A DNA stretch of 64,000 nt from Gammaproteobacteria bacterium. GTDB lineage: Bacteria; Pseudomonadota; Gammaproteobacteria; Competibacterales; Competibacteraceae. The stretch lies in the NCBI GenBank assembly GCA_024235035.1, contig JACKNE010000008.1:124001-188000 (forward strand). The letters run 5' to 3'. The translations under genes and the position numbers were made by a program. Shown here in pieces: positions 15,361 to 24,230 of this stretch. The notes beneath the pieces were generated by a model. It did not search any database and was not told the origin of the DNA. It saw nothing but the letters and a program-made list of their open reading frames with translations. Position 1 is the first letter of the stretch, and every line of letters starts with the position of its first letter.

Positions 15361-18291
15361 ATGCTGGCAAAACTCAGGCGACTTGGTCCGCTGATCAACC
15401 TGATTCCGAATACCGCCATCCAGTTTCTCGATTTCGGTTTCAACCTCGACGAAACTCGGTTGTCACGCGCATTCCTGGCGGAAACCGGCTCCGATCAGCG
15501 TCCGCTGCTGACGCCGCTGTATGCTGACGATGCCAGCGGTCAGTTCGCGACCCGGGATGGGCGTACCGTCAAACCAGAACAAGTTTATTCCCTGAATGCC
15601 GCCAAGGCCGCCGTCATTCTCGACAAGGTCTGGCTACCACTGCCTTTTCTGCGCATCCGCGAGCGCCGCCCAGATGACTACCATCTGTTCGACAACGGCC
15701 CTGTCAACTGGGCGCGGGTGCGATTGGTGGAGCTACCGACACCGGATGCCGAAGGCCACACCCACCGGGTAACCCTGGCTTTCGATACTCAGTTGCTGCC
15801 GACCCGTGAAGGTCGGCCGTATCTCGCCCCCAGTCCGCTGGATATGCAATCCGGCGAGGAATTTGCTCTGAGCGACGCTGAGGACGATACCGGTTGGTTT
15901 TTGGAGCAAGAATGGGTGCGGGAATGGATCTACCAGCACTTTTATACCTACGAACTGCGCCGTCGCGCTCCACGCCGGGTCGATGAAATGGAATTGCGCG
16001 CGAGTCCAGACGCCCAGGCGGCCTGGTTGACGATGCTGACCCTGCTCAAGAAGACTGTGCAACCGCCCCGATTGCGCTTCACCTTTGTCGATGACGGGCC
16101 AACAGCCCGACTCAATCAACCGGTCGATGTGGACTTGGTGCTGGACATCGGCAATTCTCGGACCTGCGGGATGTTGATGGAAACCAGCGGCGACGCACCG
16201 GTGGACATGAACGATAGCTACCGGCTGGTCTTGCGCGACCTGAGCAATCCCGAACGTGTCTATGACGAACCCTTTCCCAGTCGGGTCGAGTTCGTGCGTA
16301 GCGCTTTTGGCGATGAGAAATTGTCTCGGCGTAGCGGTCGCAGCAGCGCCTTTCTGTGGCCGACGGTCACTCGGGTGGGTTTCGAGGCGCAGGCGCTGTC
16401 CTATTTCAGCCATGGCGCCGAAGGCGGCACGGGCCTGTCGAGCCCTAAACGCTATCTGTGGGACACCAACCCACGCCATCACGCCTGGCGGTTCAACGCT
16501 GGGCTGCAAGCAGGTGGCGGCGATAATGGGCCGGTGACAACCGGGCCTTTTGTTGGGCATTTACGCGAAGATGGCGAAGAACTGACGCCGGGTGAGCCGC
16601 CAGCGGTCACCGCATTGTTCTCGCGCGGAGCGCTGATGAGCTTTTTTGTCGCCGAGGTGCTGCTGCAAGCCTTCGTCCAGGCCAACTCACCGGCCCGCCG
16701 CTCCGAGCGAGTTTATTCGGAAGCGCCGCGCCGACTGCGACGGGTAATTCTGACCATGCCCACCGCTATGCCATTGGCCGAGCGCAAGCTGTTCACCCGG
16801 CGGGTGAAGTCGGCCATCCGGCTGACCTGGCGAGTGCTGGGCTTGGATGAAAACCAAGCCCCAGAACCATTCCTGCAATGGGACGAAGCCACCGGTACAC
16901 AGATTGTGTTCCTCTACAATGAGGTTAAGCACAACTTTCAAGGCGATGCGGCGTTGTTCTTCGAAGTGTTCGGCCGGGTCCGCGAGAGCTACGGCGAGAT
17001 GCCTTGCCTGCGGCTAGCCAGCATCGATATCGGCGGTGGCACCACCGATTTGATCATCACCACCTACCAACTCGAAGGCGGCACTGCGCTGCGACCGACT
17101 CAAGAGTTCCGCGAGGGTTTCAACATCGCCGGTGACGATGTGTTGTGCGGCTTGATCGAGCGTAATGTACTACCCGCGCTATTGGAGACAATTCGCCACA
17201 GCGGCGCTGCCAATCCTGAAGAATTGCTGGCGCGGTGCCTGGGCGCCAACCGCGGTGATCAGGCCGAACGCGAGCGTACTCTGCGTCGGCAATTCGCCAA
17301 CCAGGTGGCATTGCCGTTGGCATTGGCGCTATTGCAGCGCTACGAGAATACCGATCTCAGCACTGGCAATGAGGCGGTCACCTTCAAACTGATGGATGTT
17401 TATCCGCCGGGCGCAGGACCTCATGAGCAAGTCATCGCGTTTCTGGAAGAGGCGGTTCATGCCGCCAGCGGTCAGGGTTTTCAACTAGCCGATGTCGCTT
17501 TTTCCACCACCATGTTAGCGGTGGACACCACGGTGCGCCGCATTCTTGGCCAAGTGCTCAGCGACCTGTGTGAAGTGATCCATCTTTACGATTGCGACTA
17601 CCTGCTGATTTCCGGGCGACCCTGCCGGTTGCCTGCCGTGCGGGCGGCGATTCTGGCCAAGCTGCCCGCGCCACCGGATCGGATCGTCAGCTTACATACC
17701 TACCGGGTAGGCGACTGGTACCCCTTCCGCTCGGTTGGCGGTCGACTGACCGATCCTAAGACTACAGCGGCGGTTGGAGCCATGGTCTGCGCGTTGTCGG
17801 AAGGACAGCTGTATAAGTTCAACTTACGCAGCCGCGAACTGGGCATGAAATCCACCGCCCGTTTCATCGGAGTGCTAGAGCAGACCGGACGGTTGAAACC
17901 GGGGAATGTGCTGTTCGCCAATCTGGAACTGGAAGATCACAAGACCCGGCTGCCGGAAGCGACCTTTGATTTCTACGCTCCGGTGTTTTTAGGTTTCCGA
18001 CAGTTGAATGTCGAACGCTGGCCGGCCTCACCCCTGTACCGGGTAACCTTCGCCCACCCGCAAGATGCGCGCTCCAAGGCGTTGCCGCTCAAAGTGACGC
18101 TGGAACGCTCCACCGATGAAAACATCGATCTGGACTTCAAAGTGATCGCCGTGGCTGACGCCGATGGCAACCAGCAGCCGAGTGGAGTTGTACTGTTGAA
18201 ACTGCAAACCCTGAAGGACGAGTACGGCTATTGGCTGGATACCGGCATTTTCTCGATTTCCGCTCGGGCCAGCGATGCGCCGCGCCGTTGA
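15361..18291 (+). CDS. srfB: SrfB family protein (actin/Hsp70-fold ATPase-like)
   Basis: A 976-residue protein, about the length of Salmonella SrfB, a factor described as SsrB-regulated and virulence-linked but of unknown biochemistry. The actin/Hsp70 nucleotide fold is visible: the phosphate-1 loop DLVLDIGNSRTCGML (about 258-272) and the phosphate-2 loop ASIDIGGGTTDLIITT (about 553-568). An unrelated domain of about 250 residues precedes the ATPase core, and a beta-rich tail follows. A strong GGGAGGAG ribosome site precedes the ATG. There is no srfA or srfC next to it; the partners are a coiled-coil protein and a receiver. Presence in an apparently environmental genome suggests a general cellular role rather than virulence. 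Confidence 0.88.
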   Translation: MLAKLRRLGPLINLIPNTAIQFLDFGFNLDETRLSRAFLAETGSDQRPLLTPLYADDASGQFATRDGRTVKPEQVYSLNAAKAAVILDKVWLPLPFLRIRERRPDDYHLFDNGPVNWARVRLVELPTPDAEGHTHRVTLAFDTQLLPTREGRPYLAPSPLDMQSGEEFALSDAEDDTGWFLEQEWVREWIYQHFYTYELRRRAPRRVDEMELRASPDAQAAWLTMLTLLKKTVQPPRLRFTFVDDGPTARLNQPVDVDLVLDIGNSRTCGMLMETSGDAPVDMNDSYRLVLRDLSNPERVYDEPFPSRVEFVRSAFGDEKLSRRSGRSSAFLWPTVTRVGFEAQALSYFSHGAEGGTGLSSPKRYLWDTNPRHHAWRFNAGLQAGGGDNGPVTTGPFVGHLREDGEELTPGEPPAVTALFSRGALMSFFVAEVLLQAFVQANSPARRSERVYSEAPRRLRRVILTMPTAMPLAERKLFTRRVKSAIRLTWRVLGLDENQAPEPFLQWDEATGTQIVFLYNEVKHNFQGDAALFFEVFGRVRESYGEMPCLRLASIDIGGGTTDLIITTYQLEGGTALRPTQEFREGFNIAGDDVLCGLIERNVLPALLETIRHSGAANPEELLARCLGANRGDQAERERTLRRQFANQVALPLALALLQRYENTDLSTGNEAVTFKLMDVYPPGAGPHEQVIAFLEEAVHAASGQGFQLADVAFSTTMLAVDTTVRRILGQVLSDLCEVIHLYDCDYLLISGRPCRLPAVRAAILAKLPAPPDRIVSLHTYRVGDWYPFRSVGGRLTDPKTTAAVGAMVCALSEGQLYKFNLRSRELGMKSTARFIGVLEQTGRLKPGNVLFANLELEDHKTRLPEATFDFYAPVFLGFRQLNVERWPASPLYRVTFAHPQDARSKALPLKVTLERSTDENIDLDFKVIAVADADGNQQPSGVVLLKLQTLKDEYGYWLDTGIFSISARASDAPRR

Positions 18292-18383
18292 AAATTCCCT
18301 TCCTCTCCTATGGCTTCTATCTTCCCGCTAGCCAGCTCAGCAAGATGGACCATGCCTACTGCTTGACCAAATCAAAAGCGATA

Positions 18384-18477
18384 GGTAGGTTGGACTGAGG
18401 AACGAAGCCCAATCTATTGAAAAAAAAACTTATTGGGTTTCGCATGCTCGGCGCCAACCTACATTGAGCATGGGTGG
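18384..18477. repeat. Dispersed palindromic repeat, copy 3
   Basis: Arms GGTAGGTTGG...CGAAGCCCAA and TTGGGTTTCGCATGC...GCCAACCTACATTGAGC carry the same inverted ends as copies 1 and 2. It lies in the 268-bp gap between SrfB and the DUF3592 gene, read here in the opposite sense to copy 1. A short fragment of the same end (AGCATGGGTGGAG) occurs at 19687-19699. Confidence 0.75.
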
Positions 18478-18559
18478 AACACTACCCTACCGCTAAAAAC
18501 TCAACATCCAATGGTATGACAGCCCTGCCTCCCTTCAAGAGCAGAGTAAGGATTATGCG

Positions 18560-19678
18560 ATGACCGATCTTTCCGCTGCTTCTCTTCATCCCAGTTTGCA
18601 AAAACTGAGCGCTGCGCATCGACGCTTGACTCGTTTGCTAAGCCTGTTGTTCTTTTTGATCATGGCGGGGGCCTTGATTTTCATGATGACCACTGCTCTG
18701 TCCAATCGGAGTATGGAAAATCTATTGATTTTCGCCGTGGCGGGTTTGGTTATGTTGCCGATGATCGCGTTGATGTGGGGATTGTTGTGGTATCTGGAAC
18801 GATGGACGACACGACGTATCACTGTGGCTAACCAGTTACTGCGAGAAAACACACCACTTAGCGTTCGGCTGACGCCTGCAGGTTTGAACAGCAGATTTGG
18901 CACGTTGATGCTGTTGCAGATCCTCGACCAGCAAGCGGCATCAGGACCGCTCTATGCCTTGATTGAACCGAACTCTGGCTGGAGCCAACCACCGCACCAG
19001 GCAATGACGGGTCACCTTTATTGCCAAGACTTGCAAATAGGCCGGCGGCTGATCGCCCTACACGACGACAAGGTACTGATAGGTAAGCTGGTCGATGGAA
19101 AGGTACATTATCGTCAGATGCAATGGGTAAGCATCGCTGTGCTGGCAGTGGTGTCAATCGTCGCGACAGTCGCGGGATTCTTGGGCTTCCGGGAGTATCA
19201 AGCTTATCAGGATCTAGACCAACAACAGCGCTGGGCCAAAGCCAGCGCTGACTGGCTCCAGACGCCGGGTCAGATCACTCGCGCCGAGCTGACGGTAACG
19301 AAAATTCCCAAGGGCGCAATCCGAGTCGATGGTTACTGGCCGCAGATCGAATTCGCTTACAGCGTCACCGGTGTGACGCATAGTAGTGATATGCCCTTTT
19401 TCTGTAACCAACCGACCACTAACCGGGAGATCGCTGAAACTTGGTTAGCGCAATATCCGTCCGGCGCAGCGGTGACGGTGTATCACGATCCTGCCGATCC
19501 CGCTCGTGGGGTATTGAAAGCGGGTTATACAGCAGTCTGCCAAGCCACATTGAAGCAAAAGCAGTGGGATATCCTCCTTAAAGGAGGGATGACCGGATTT
19601 CTGCTGGCAACCTTGCTGGTCTTGGTAATCATGCTGCGCGGACAACGTCGTCAAGCACGGGCTTTTCTGGAGCCATAA
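18560..19678 (+). CDS. DUF3592 membrane protein
   Basis: A 372-residue membrane protein. Two N-terminal membrane helices (about 29-50 and 56-80), a central one (about 195-215) and a C-terminal one (about 335-356) are visible. The segment between the last two is a DUF3592 domain: YWPQIEFAYSVTGVTHSSD and later YPSGAAVTVYHDPADPARGVL. DUF3592 domains are periplasmic or extracytoplasmic beta-folds of unknown function. It follows SrfB after a palindromic repeat, so it may belong to the same functional unit, but the 268-bp gap argues for a separate promoter. Confidence 0.82.
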   Translation: MTDLSAASLHPSLQKLSAAHRRLTRLLSLLFFLIMAGALIFMMTTALSNRSMENLLIFAVAGLVMLPMIALMWGLLWYLERWTTRRITVANQLLRENTPLSVRLTPAGLNSRFGTLMLLQILDQQAASGPLYALIEPNSGWSQPPHQAMTGHLYCQDLQIGRRLIALHDDKVLIGKLVDGKVHYRQMQWVSIAVLAVVSIVATVAGFLGFREYQAYQDLDQQQRWAKASADWLQTPGQITRAELTVTKIPKGAIRVDGYWPQIEFAYSVTGVTHSSDMPFFCNQPTTNREIAETWLAQYPSGAAVTVYHDPADPARGVLKAGYTAVCQATLKQKQWDILLKGGMTGFLLATLLVLVIMLRGQRRQARAFLEP

Positions 19679-19756
19679 GCATCTTTAGCATGGGTGGAGC
19701 GCTGCTTCGTCGAAAAAATCGAACATTGAGCGTCACCACCAAGTCTGTATGACGTT

Positions 19757-22321
19757 ATGACCCTACTGAACACGCCGGTGACTCACTCACCCCTACCCAA
19801 TTCAACCGAGCTGCCAATCGAGTCGGTGATTCCTGCTATTCGCGCTGCGCTGCAGGATACAACGGCCTTGGTGCTGCAAGCTCCACCGGGCGCCGGTAAA
19901 ACGACGCGGGTGCCACTGGCACTGCTGACTGAACCTTGGTTGCAAGATCGCTGCATCTTACTGCTGGAACCACGCCGCCTGGCGGCGCGAGCGGCGGCGA
20001 CCTACATGGCGCAATGGCTCGATGAGCCCGTCGGCCAGACCATCGGTTATCGCATCCGCTTCGCTCATCAGGTTTCACGCCACACGCGCATCGAAGTGTT
20101 GACCGAAGGTATGCTCACCCGTCGCCTGCAACAAGATCCGACATTGGAAGGCGTGGGTTTAGTGATTTTCGACGAATTCCATGAACGCAGCTTACACGCC
20201 GATCTGGCGCTGGCGCTGTGTCTAGACAGTCAGCGCGGTTTGCGGGAAGACCTGCGCTTGCTGATCATGTCTGCCACGTTAGACGGTATAGCCGTTGCCC
20301 GGTTGCTCGGCGATGCGCCGATCGTGACCAGCGGGGGTCGCACCTATCCGGTCAACTGCTACTATCTGCGCCGCGATCCCGAGGGTTTGGACTTCCATGT
20401 CATAGTTTGCAGCATCTTGAGTGCGCTCGCGCAACACTCTGGCGACCTGCTGATTTTCCTACCGGGTGGCGGCGAAATCCGTCAGATACTGCGGCGCTTG
20501 GAAGCGGAATCGGCTTGCACTGGGCTGGCGCTGATCCCGCTGTACGGCGACCTGCCGGGAGACGCGCAACAACGCGCCCTTCAGCCCGATCCCAACAGGC
20601 GTCGCAAAGTGATTCTCGCCACCTCCATTGCTGAAACCAGCCTGACGATTGAAGGGGTGAGCATCGTCATCGACGCTGGTTGGACCCGCGCCCCGCGCTT
20701 CGACCCACGTAGTGGTTTGACCCAGCTGGTCACCGTGCGGGTGTCGGCTGATGCGGCTGCACAACGTGCTGGCCGTGCAGGTCGGTTGGGGCCAGGCGTA
20801 TGTTACCGGCTATGGAGTGAAGCTGCTCAGCGACGTCTTCGCCCGCAGCGAACTCCGGAAATCCGGGAAGCCGATCTGGCCTCGCTGGTGCTGGATCTGG
20901 CGCAATGGGGTATCGCCGATCCGGCAAAATTAGCCTGGCTCGATCCGCCACCCCCCGGTGCTCTGGCTCAGGCGCGCACACTGTTAACCGATCTGGAAGC
21001 ACTCGATGAACATGGCCACATTACCTTGGCCGGACGAAATTTGGCGGAACTGTCAACCCACCCTAGGTTAGCGCATTTATTGCTTAATGGCGTTACCCTG
21101 AAACAGGGTGCGTTGGCCACCGATTTAGCTGCACTACTGGAAGAGCGCGACCTGCTGCGCGGCGAACATGCCTTCGGTAGCGATCTCGCTGTCCGGTTGA
21201 AAGCTCTGCAAGCATTCCGGCGCGATGGCCAGGAGGGTGCGCGGCGTTGGTCAGCGGATTCGACCACCTGCGCTCGAGTGGATCAAGCCGCTCAACGCTG
21301 GCGAACACGACTGAAAGTCGCCGCCGCGCCTGAAATCTGGCCAGACATAACGAAAATCGGCCTATTGTTGGCACTGGCCTATCCCGACCGGGTCGCTCGC
21401 CGCCGCGAAGGCCATGCAGATCGCTATCAATTGGCTAATGGTCGCGGCGCGCGGCTGATGGCGGGTGATCCTCTGCTGGGCAACGACTGGTTAGTGGCGG
21501 CGCAGCTTGATGCCAGTGGGCATGAGGGCCGGATTTGGCTAGCGGCGCCTGTCGCACCGACTGACCTGGATATCCATCTGGCGACTCGGATAGACACGGT
21601 GGCAAAAGTGGACTGGGATGCACGACAGGCTGCTGTCATCGCACGTCGGGAGCGGCGATTCGGAGCGCTATTACTGGACAGCGTCCCTTTGCCGGACATC
21701 GATCCAAATGCCCTATGCCAAGCGATGTTGACTGGAATCCGCCAGATGGGCTTGGCCAGCCTACCGTGGACCCCCGAGTTGCGCGACTGGCAGGCGCGAC
21801 TGCTCTCGGTGCGCCATTGGTTCCCAAATGAACCTTGGCCAGACGTCTCCGACGACTGGCTAGCAAGGCAATTGGAGGAGTGGCTGGCGCCGTGGATGAA
21901 TAACATCACTCGGCGAGAACATCTACCACAGCTGGATTTACTGGCCGCGCTCCAAAGCCTGCTGGATCACCAGTTGCGAGCACGTCTGAATGAACTGGCG
22001 CCCACTCATCTGAGTGTACCCAGCGGTTCGCGTATCCGCTTGCGCTACCTGCCAGGCGAGCCGCCCGTGCTGGCGGTGAAGTTGCAGGAATTGTTTGGGT
22101 TGGCAGATACGCCGCACATCGCGGGAGGACGGATTCCAGTAACGCTACACTTGCTATCACCGGCTCAGCGGCCGATCCAGGTTACCCAGGATCTGCGCAG
22201 CTTCTGGGAGCGAACCTACGCCGAGGTAAAAAAAGAGTTGAAGGGTCGCTACCCGAAGCATCCCTGGCCAGACGACCCCTGGACAACAACACCCACTCGA
22301 CGGGTCAAAGCGGTGCGCTGA
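19757..22321 (+). CDS. hrpB: ATP-dependent helicase HrpB
   Basis: An 854-residue DEAH-box RNA helicase-like protein of the HrpB family, close to the E. coli length. Motifs in order: Walker A APPGAGKTTRVPLALL (about 42-57), DEFHE (motif II), MSATLDG (III), TSIAETSLTIEGVS (V) and QRAGRAGR (VI), then winged-helix/ratchet regions and the HrpB C-terminal domain. HrpB proteins are widespread in proteobacteria; the cellular RNA target is unclear. It overlaps no neighbour and follows a fragment of the dispersed repeat. Confidence 0.96.
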   Translation: MTLLNTPVTHSPLPNSTELPIESVIPAIRAALQDTTALVLQAPPGAGKTTRVPLALLTEPWLQDRCILLLEPRRLAARAAATYMAQWLDEPVGQTIGYRIRFAHQVSRHTRIEVLTEGMLTRRLQQDPTLEGVGLVIFDEFHERSLHADLALALCLDSQRGLREDLRLLIMSATLDGIAVARLLGDAPIVTSGGRTYPVNCYYLRRDPEGLDFHVIVCSILSALAQHSGDLLIFLPGGGEIRQILRRLEAESACTGLALIPLYGDLPGDAQQRALQPDPNRRRKVILATSIAETSLTIEGVSIVIDAGWTRAPRFDPRSGLTQLVTVRVSADAAAQRAGRAGRLGPGVCYRLWSEAAQRRLRPQRTPEIREADLASLVLDLAQWGIADPAKLAWLDPPPPGALAQARTLLTDLEALDEHGHITLAGRNLAELSTHPRLAHLLLNGVTLKQGALATDLAALLEERDLLRGEHAFGSDLAVRLKALQAFRRDGQEGARRWSADSTTCARVDQAAQRWRTRLKVAAAPEIWPDITKIGLLLALAYPDRVARRREGHADRYQLANGRGARLMAGDPLLGNDWLVAAQLDASGHEGRIWLAAPVAPTDLDIHLATRIDTVAKVDWDARQAAVIARRERRFGALLLDSVPLPDIDPNALCQAMLTGIRQMGLASLPWTPELRDWQARLLSVRHWFPNEPWPDVSDDWLARQLEEWLAPWMNNITRREHLPQLDLLAALQSLLDHQLRARLNELAPTHLSVPSGSRIRLRYLPGEPPVLAVKLQELFGLADTPHIAGGRIPVTLHLLSPAQRPIQVTQDLRSFWERTYAEVKKELKGRYPKHPWPDDPWTTTPTRRVKAVR

Positions 22322-22349
22322 TTTGACCCGCATCGCTTAGAAGCTGCTT

Positions 22350-22751
22350 TCAAGGAATCTGCTCAGTGAACTGGCCAGGCACCGTGATCGTGATGCAACC
22401 TGGAGCACCTAAGACACACGCCAGCACAGAGGTATTGTTCAAAGCAGGCATGTTACCCAACAACACGGTCGGCGCCCCCGCGATCCACGGCGCCGGCGTG
22501 GCCGGCACACAAGGCACCGGCGTCGGCGTCCCCAAAGCGGCGGCAGTCGCCGATACGAAAGCCGGATTGGTAGGCGACATACACATGCCAAATGACATGA
22601 TATTCACCATAGGTTTGTTATCCATGATATTGGCCGCCGGCTGGTTGCCAGTCATCGTTTTATTGAGCGGAAGCACGGTGAGCGTGCTGATTCCAGGCGG
22701 CACCGCAAACATGCACTTCAATACAGCACCGTTACAAACATGCATGGGCAT
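22350..22751 (-). CDS. PAAR-like protein, DUF4280 type
   Basis: A small, Cys/Met/Pro-rich protein of 133 residues that recognisably belongs to the DUF4280/PAAR-like group: an N-terminal CNGAVLKC motif, NIMDNKPMVNIMSFGMC, a PTPVPCVPATPAPW block and GAPTVLLGNMPALNN. PAAR proteins cap the spike of type VI secretion systems or related contractile injectors and carry effectors. The ATG at 22751 is preferred over a TTG two codons upstream because a GTGAGG ribosome site lies 8 nt before it. No VgrG, effector or immunity gene is adjacent; the flanking genes are hrpB (convergent) and sirB2 (divergent), so it is an orphan. Confidence 0.85.
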   Translation of the reverse strand: MPMHVCNGAVLKCMFAVPPGISTLTVLPLNKTMTGNQPAANIMDNKPMVNIMSFGMCMSPTNPAFVSATAAALGTPTPVPCVPATPAPWIAGAPTVLLGNMPALNNTSVLACVLGAPGCITITVPGQFTEQIP

Positions 22752-22823
22752 ATGCAAACCTCACGAGAGTCCGTAGAGAATGTTAAGCTTTAGTATCGCG
22801 CATCCAAACATCCACTGCCCGGA

Positions 22824-23219
22824 ATGAAGAGACTCATGTACCTTGGACTTAAGCATCTTCATCTCACTATGATCGTCCTCAGTTTCGCCTTGTTTCTTCT
22901 GCGCGGGATCTGGATGCTGACCGATTCGTCATGGTTGCAACGACGCTGGGTGCGCATCGCACCACATATGATCGACGCTATCCTGTTGGCCAGCGCCATC
23001 GGTCTGATGCTGGTTCTAGAGCAGTATCCATTCGTGAACAACTGGCTGACCGCTAAGATGTTCGGGTTGATCGTCTACATCATGCTCGGCGGCATTGCTC
23101 TCAAGTATGGCTCTACCAAGCCTATTCGCACCACTGCTCTGATCGCGGCCCTAGCAACATTCGGCTACATCGCCAGTGTCGCCCTGACTCATAACCCGCT
23201 GGGTTTTCTACAAGGCTAA
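22824..23219 (+). CDS. SirB2-family integral membrane protein
   Basis: A 131-residue protein with four predicted membrane helices (about 12-29, 48-66, 74-93 and 103-123), matching SirB2. The N-terminal KHLHLTMIVLSFALFLLRGIW and the WVRIAPHMIDAILLASAIGL block are typical. SirB2 homologs are widespread in gammaproteobacteria, often near prfA/prmC or cell-division genes; the name derives from effects on invasion-gene expression, but biochemical function is unknown. Conserved His residues in helices 1 and 2 hint at cofactor or metal binding, which is inference. It is divergent from the PAAR-like gene. Confidence 0.88.
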   Translation: MKRLMYLGLKHLHLTMIVLSFALFLLRGIWMLTDSSWLQRRWVRIAPHMIDAILLASAIGLMLVLEQYPFVNNWLTAKMFGLIVYIMLGGIALKYGSTKPIRTTALIAALATFGYIASVALTHNPLGFLQG

Positions 23220-23227
23220 CATCGCGT

Positions 23228-23929
23228 TCAGGGCAGAGAAGGCCGATAGTGCCGCGCATACTCTTCAGCCAATAGTTGGCCTTTCGCCAACTGTTTCGGT
23301 TCCAGTTTACGGATAAGCTGATCCCGGTTGGAACGAGCTTTGGCGTTACCTCGCGCCGCAGCGACTTCATACCAAGCATAGGCAATCGACGGATCCTGAG
23401 CCACCCCCTGCCCATTTGCATACAATACCCCGAGATTGTTCTGAGCGGCAGCGTATCCCCGTTCAGCTGCTTGTCGGTACCAGCGAGCGGCTTCCACGTA
23501 ATCCTGTGCGATCCCGAATCCATTCTCGTATAGGACACCCAGATTAAATTGCGCTTCTTGCAGATTCTGGATTGCCGCCTGCCGATACCAGCGAACAGCT
23601 TCCGGATAATTTTGGACAACGCCTAAGCCACTAGCGTATAAGACCGCCAGATTAAATTGCGCTTGCGCATGCCCTTGCTCGGCGGCTCGCCGGTACCAGT
23701 TGGCAGCTTGCGACTGATCCTGCCCAACCCCCAGCCCCTCGTCGTACAAGACACCCAAATTGAACTGTGCATCTGCCTGGCCTTCCTCCGCCAGAGGGCG
23801 CCAGGCAGATAACGCCGTCTGATAGTCATCTCGGGCAAAGGCGGCCATACCAGTCAGGTAATTCGTCTGACCTAGCACCGATGCCACCATAAAAAACAAA
23901 AAAACCAGTGCCTTGAATAACAATCTCAT
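23228..23929 (-). CDS. Exported Sel1-repeat protein
   Basis: A 233-residue protein with a signal peptide (MRLLFKALVFLFFMVASVLG) followed by five or so Sel1-like repeats of 36 residues: units read QFNLGVLYDEGLG, QFNLAVLYASGLG, QFNLGVLYENGFG and QNNLGVLYANGQG, each followed by A-x-x-WYRxAAExG. Sel1 repeats form solenoids that mediate protein contacts, often in the periplasm. I chose the ATG at 23929, which puts the signal peptide at the N-terminus. An alternative ATG at 23953 adds eight residues and overlaps the stop codon of a small upstream reading frame (ATGA), which may mean coupling. The gene is convergent with sirB2. Confidence 0.87.
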   Translation of the reverse strand: MRLLFKALVFLFFMVASVLGQTNYLTGMAAFARDDYQTALSAWRPLAEEGQADAQFNLGVLYDEGLGVGQDQSQAANWYRRAAEQGHAQAQFNLAVLYASGLGVVQNYPEAVRWYRQAAIQNLQEAQFNLGVLYENGFGIAQDYVEAARWYRQAAERGYAAAQNNLGVLYANGQGVAQDPSIAYAWYEVAAARGNAKARSNRDQLIRKLEPKQLAKGQLLAEEYARHYRPSLP

Positions 23930-23949
23930 AGAAGCATCACCGTCTGAGA

Positions 23950-24126
23950 TCATCTGATCGTTTCTAAATAAAAACTAGTATCAAGGTAGTCGATAGCTAT
24001 CTCAATGCAAAGTCGTTTCTCGTCTAAGAGATCGATATAAATGAAAATGTTGTGAGGCATATTCACCGGCTGTTCAACCAAATCACCTGCTTTAACTTCA
24101 ATGATCTGCCCATCTGAAGGTCGCAC
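23950..24126 (-). CDS. Possible small protein of 58 residues, unrecognised
   Basis: A frame from GTG at 24126 to TGA at 23950 encodes a 58-residue product with a protein-like pattern: VRPSDGQIIEVKAGD, then NMPHNIFIYIDLLDEKRL and IEIAIDYLDTSFYLETIR. Its stop overlaps the upstream alternative ATG (23953) of the Sel1 gene in an ATGA arrangement. The frame is open four codons further upstream to a stop. There is no good ribosome site before the GTG (AGG is only 3 nt away), so the start is uncertain and it could be a gene remnant. It lies between the phasin terminator and the Sel1 gene. Confidence 0.4.
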   Translation of the reverse strand: MRPSDGQIIEVKAGDLVEQPVNMPHNIFIYIDLLDEKRLCIEIAIDYLDTSFYLETIR

Positions 24127-24166
24127 TGGCCTAACAATTCTTTAATGCTTTTCAAGACCACTTAAA

Positions 24167-24190
24167 TAAAAGCCGCCCTCGGGGCGGCTT
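24167..24190 (-). terminator. Rho-independent terminator after the phasin gene
   Basis: A perfect 8-bp stem (AGCCGCCC / GGGCGGCT) has a 3-nt loop and, on the minus strand, is followed by TTTTATT. It lies about 40 nt after the phasin stop. The plus-strand side also has a short T-rich tail (TTCTT), so it may work in both directions. Confidence 0.88.
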
Positions 24191-24230
24191 CTTGTCATGG
24201 TCCTCGGTTACAAACGCACCATACTCTCAA

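Noticed and set aside
15733..16560. 275-codon minus-strand frame inside srfB
   Set aside because: The plus strand encodes recognisable SrfB sequence throughout; the antisense frame is a by-product of GC-rich codon use.
22350..22751. Type VI secretion locus
   Set aside because: Only a PAAR-like gene is present; no VgrG, Hcp, sheath or effector genes occur within the window.
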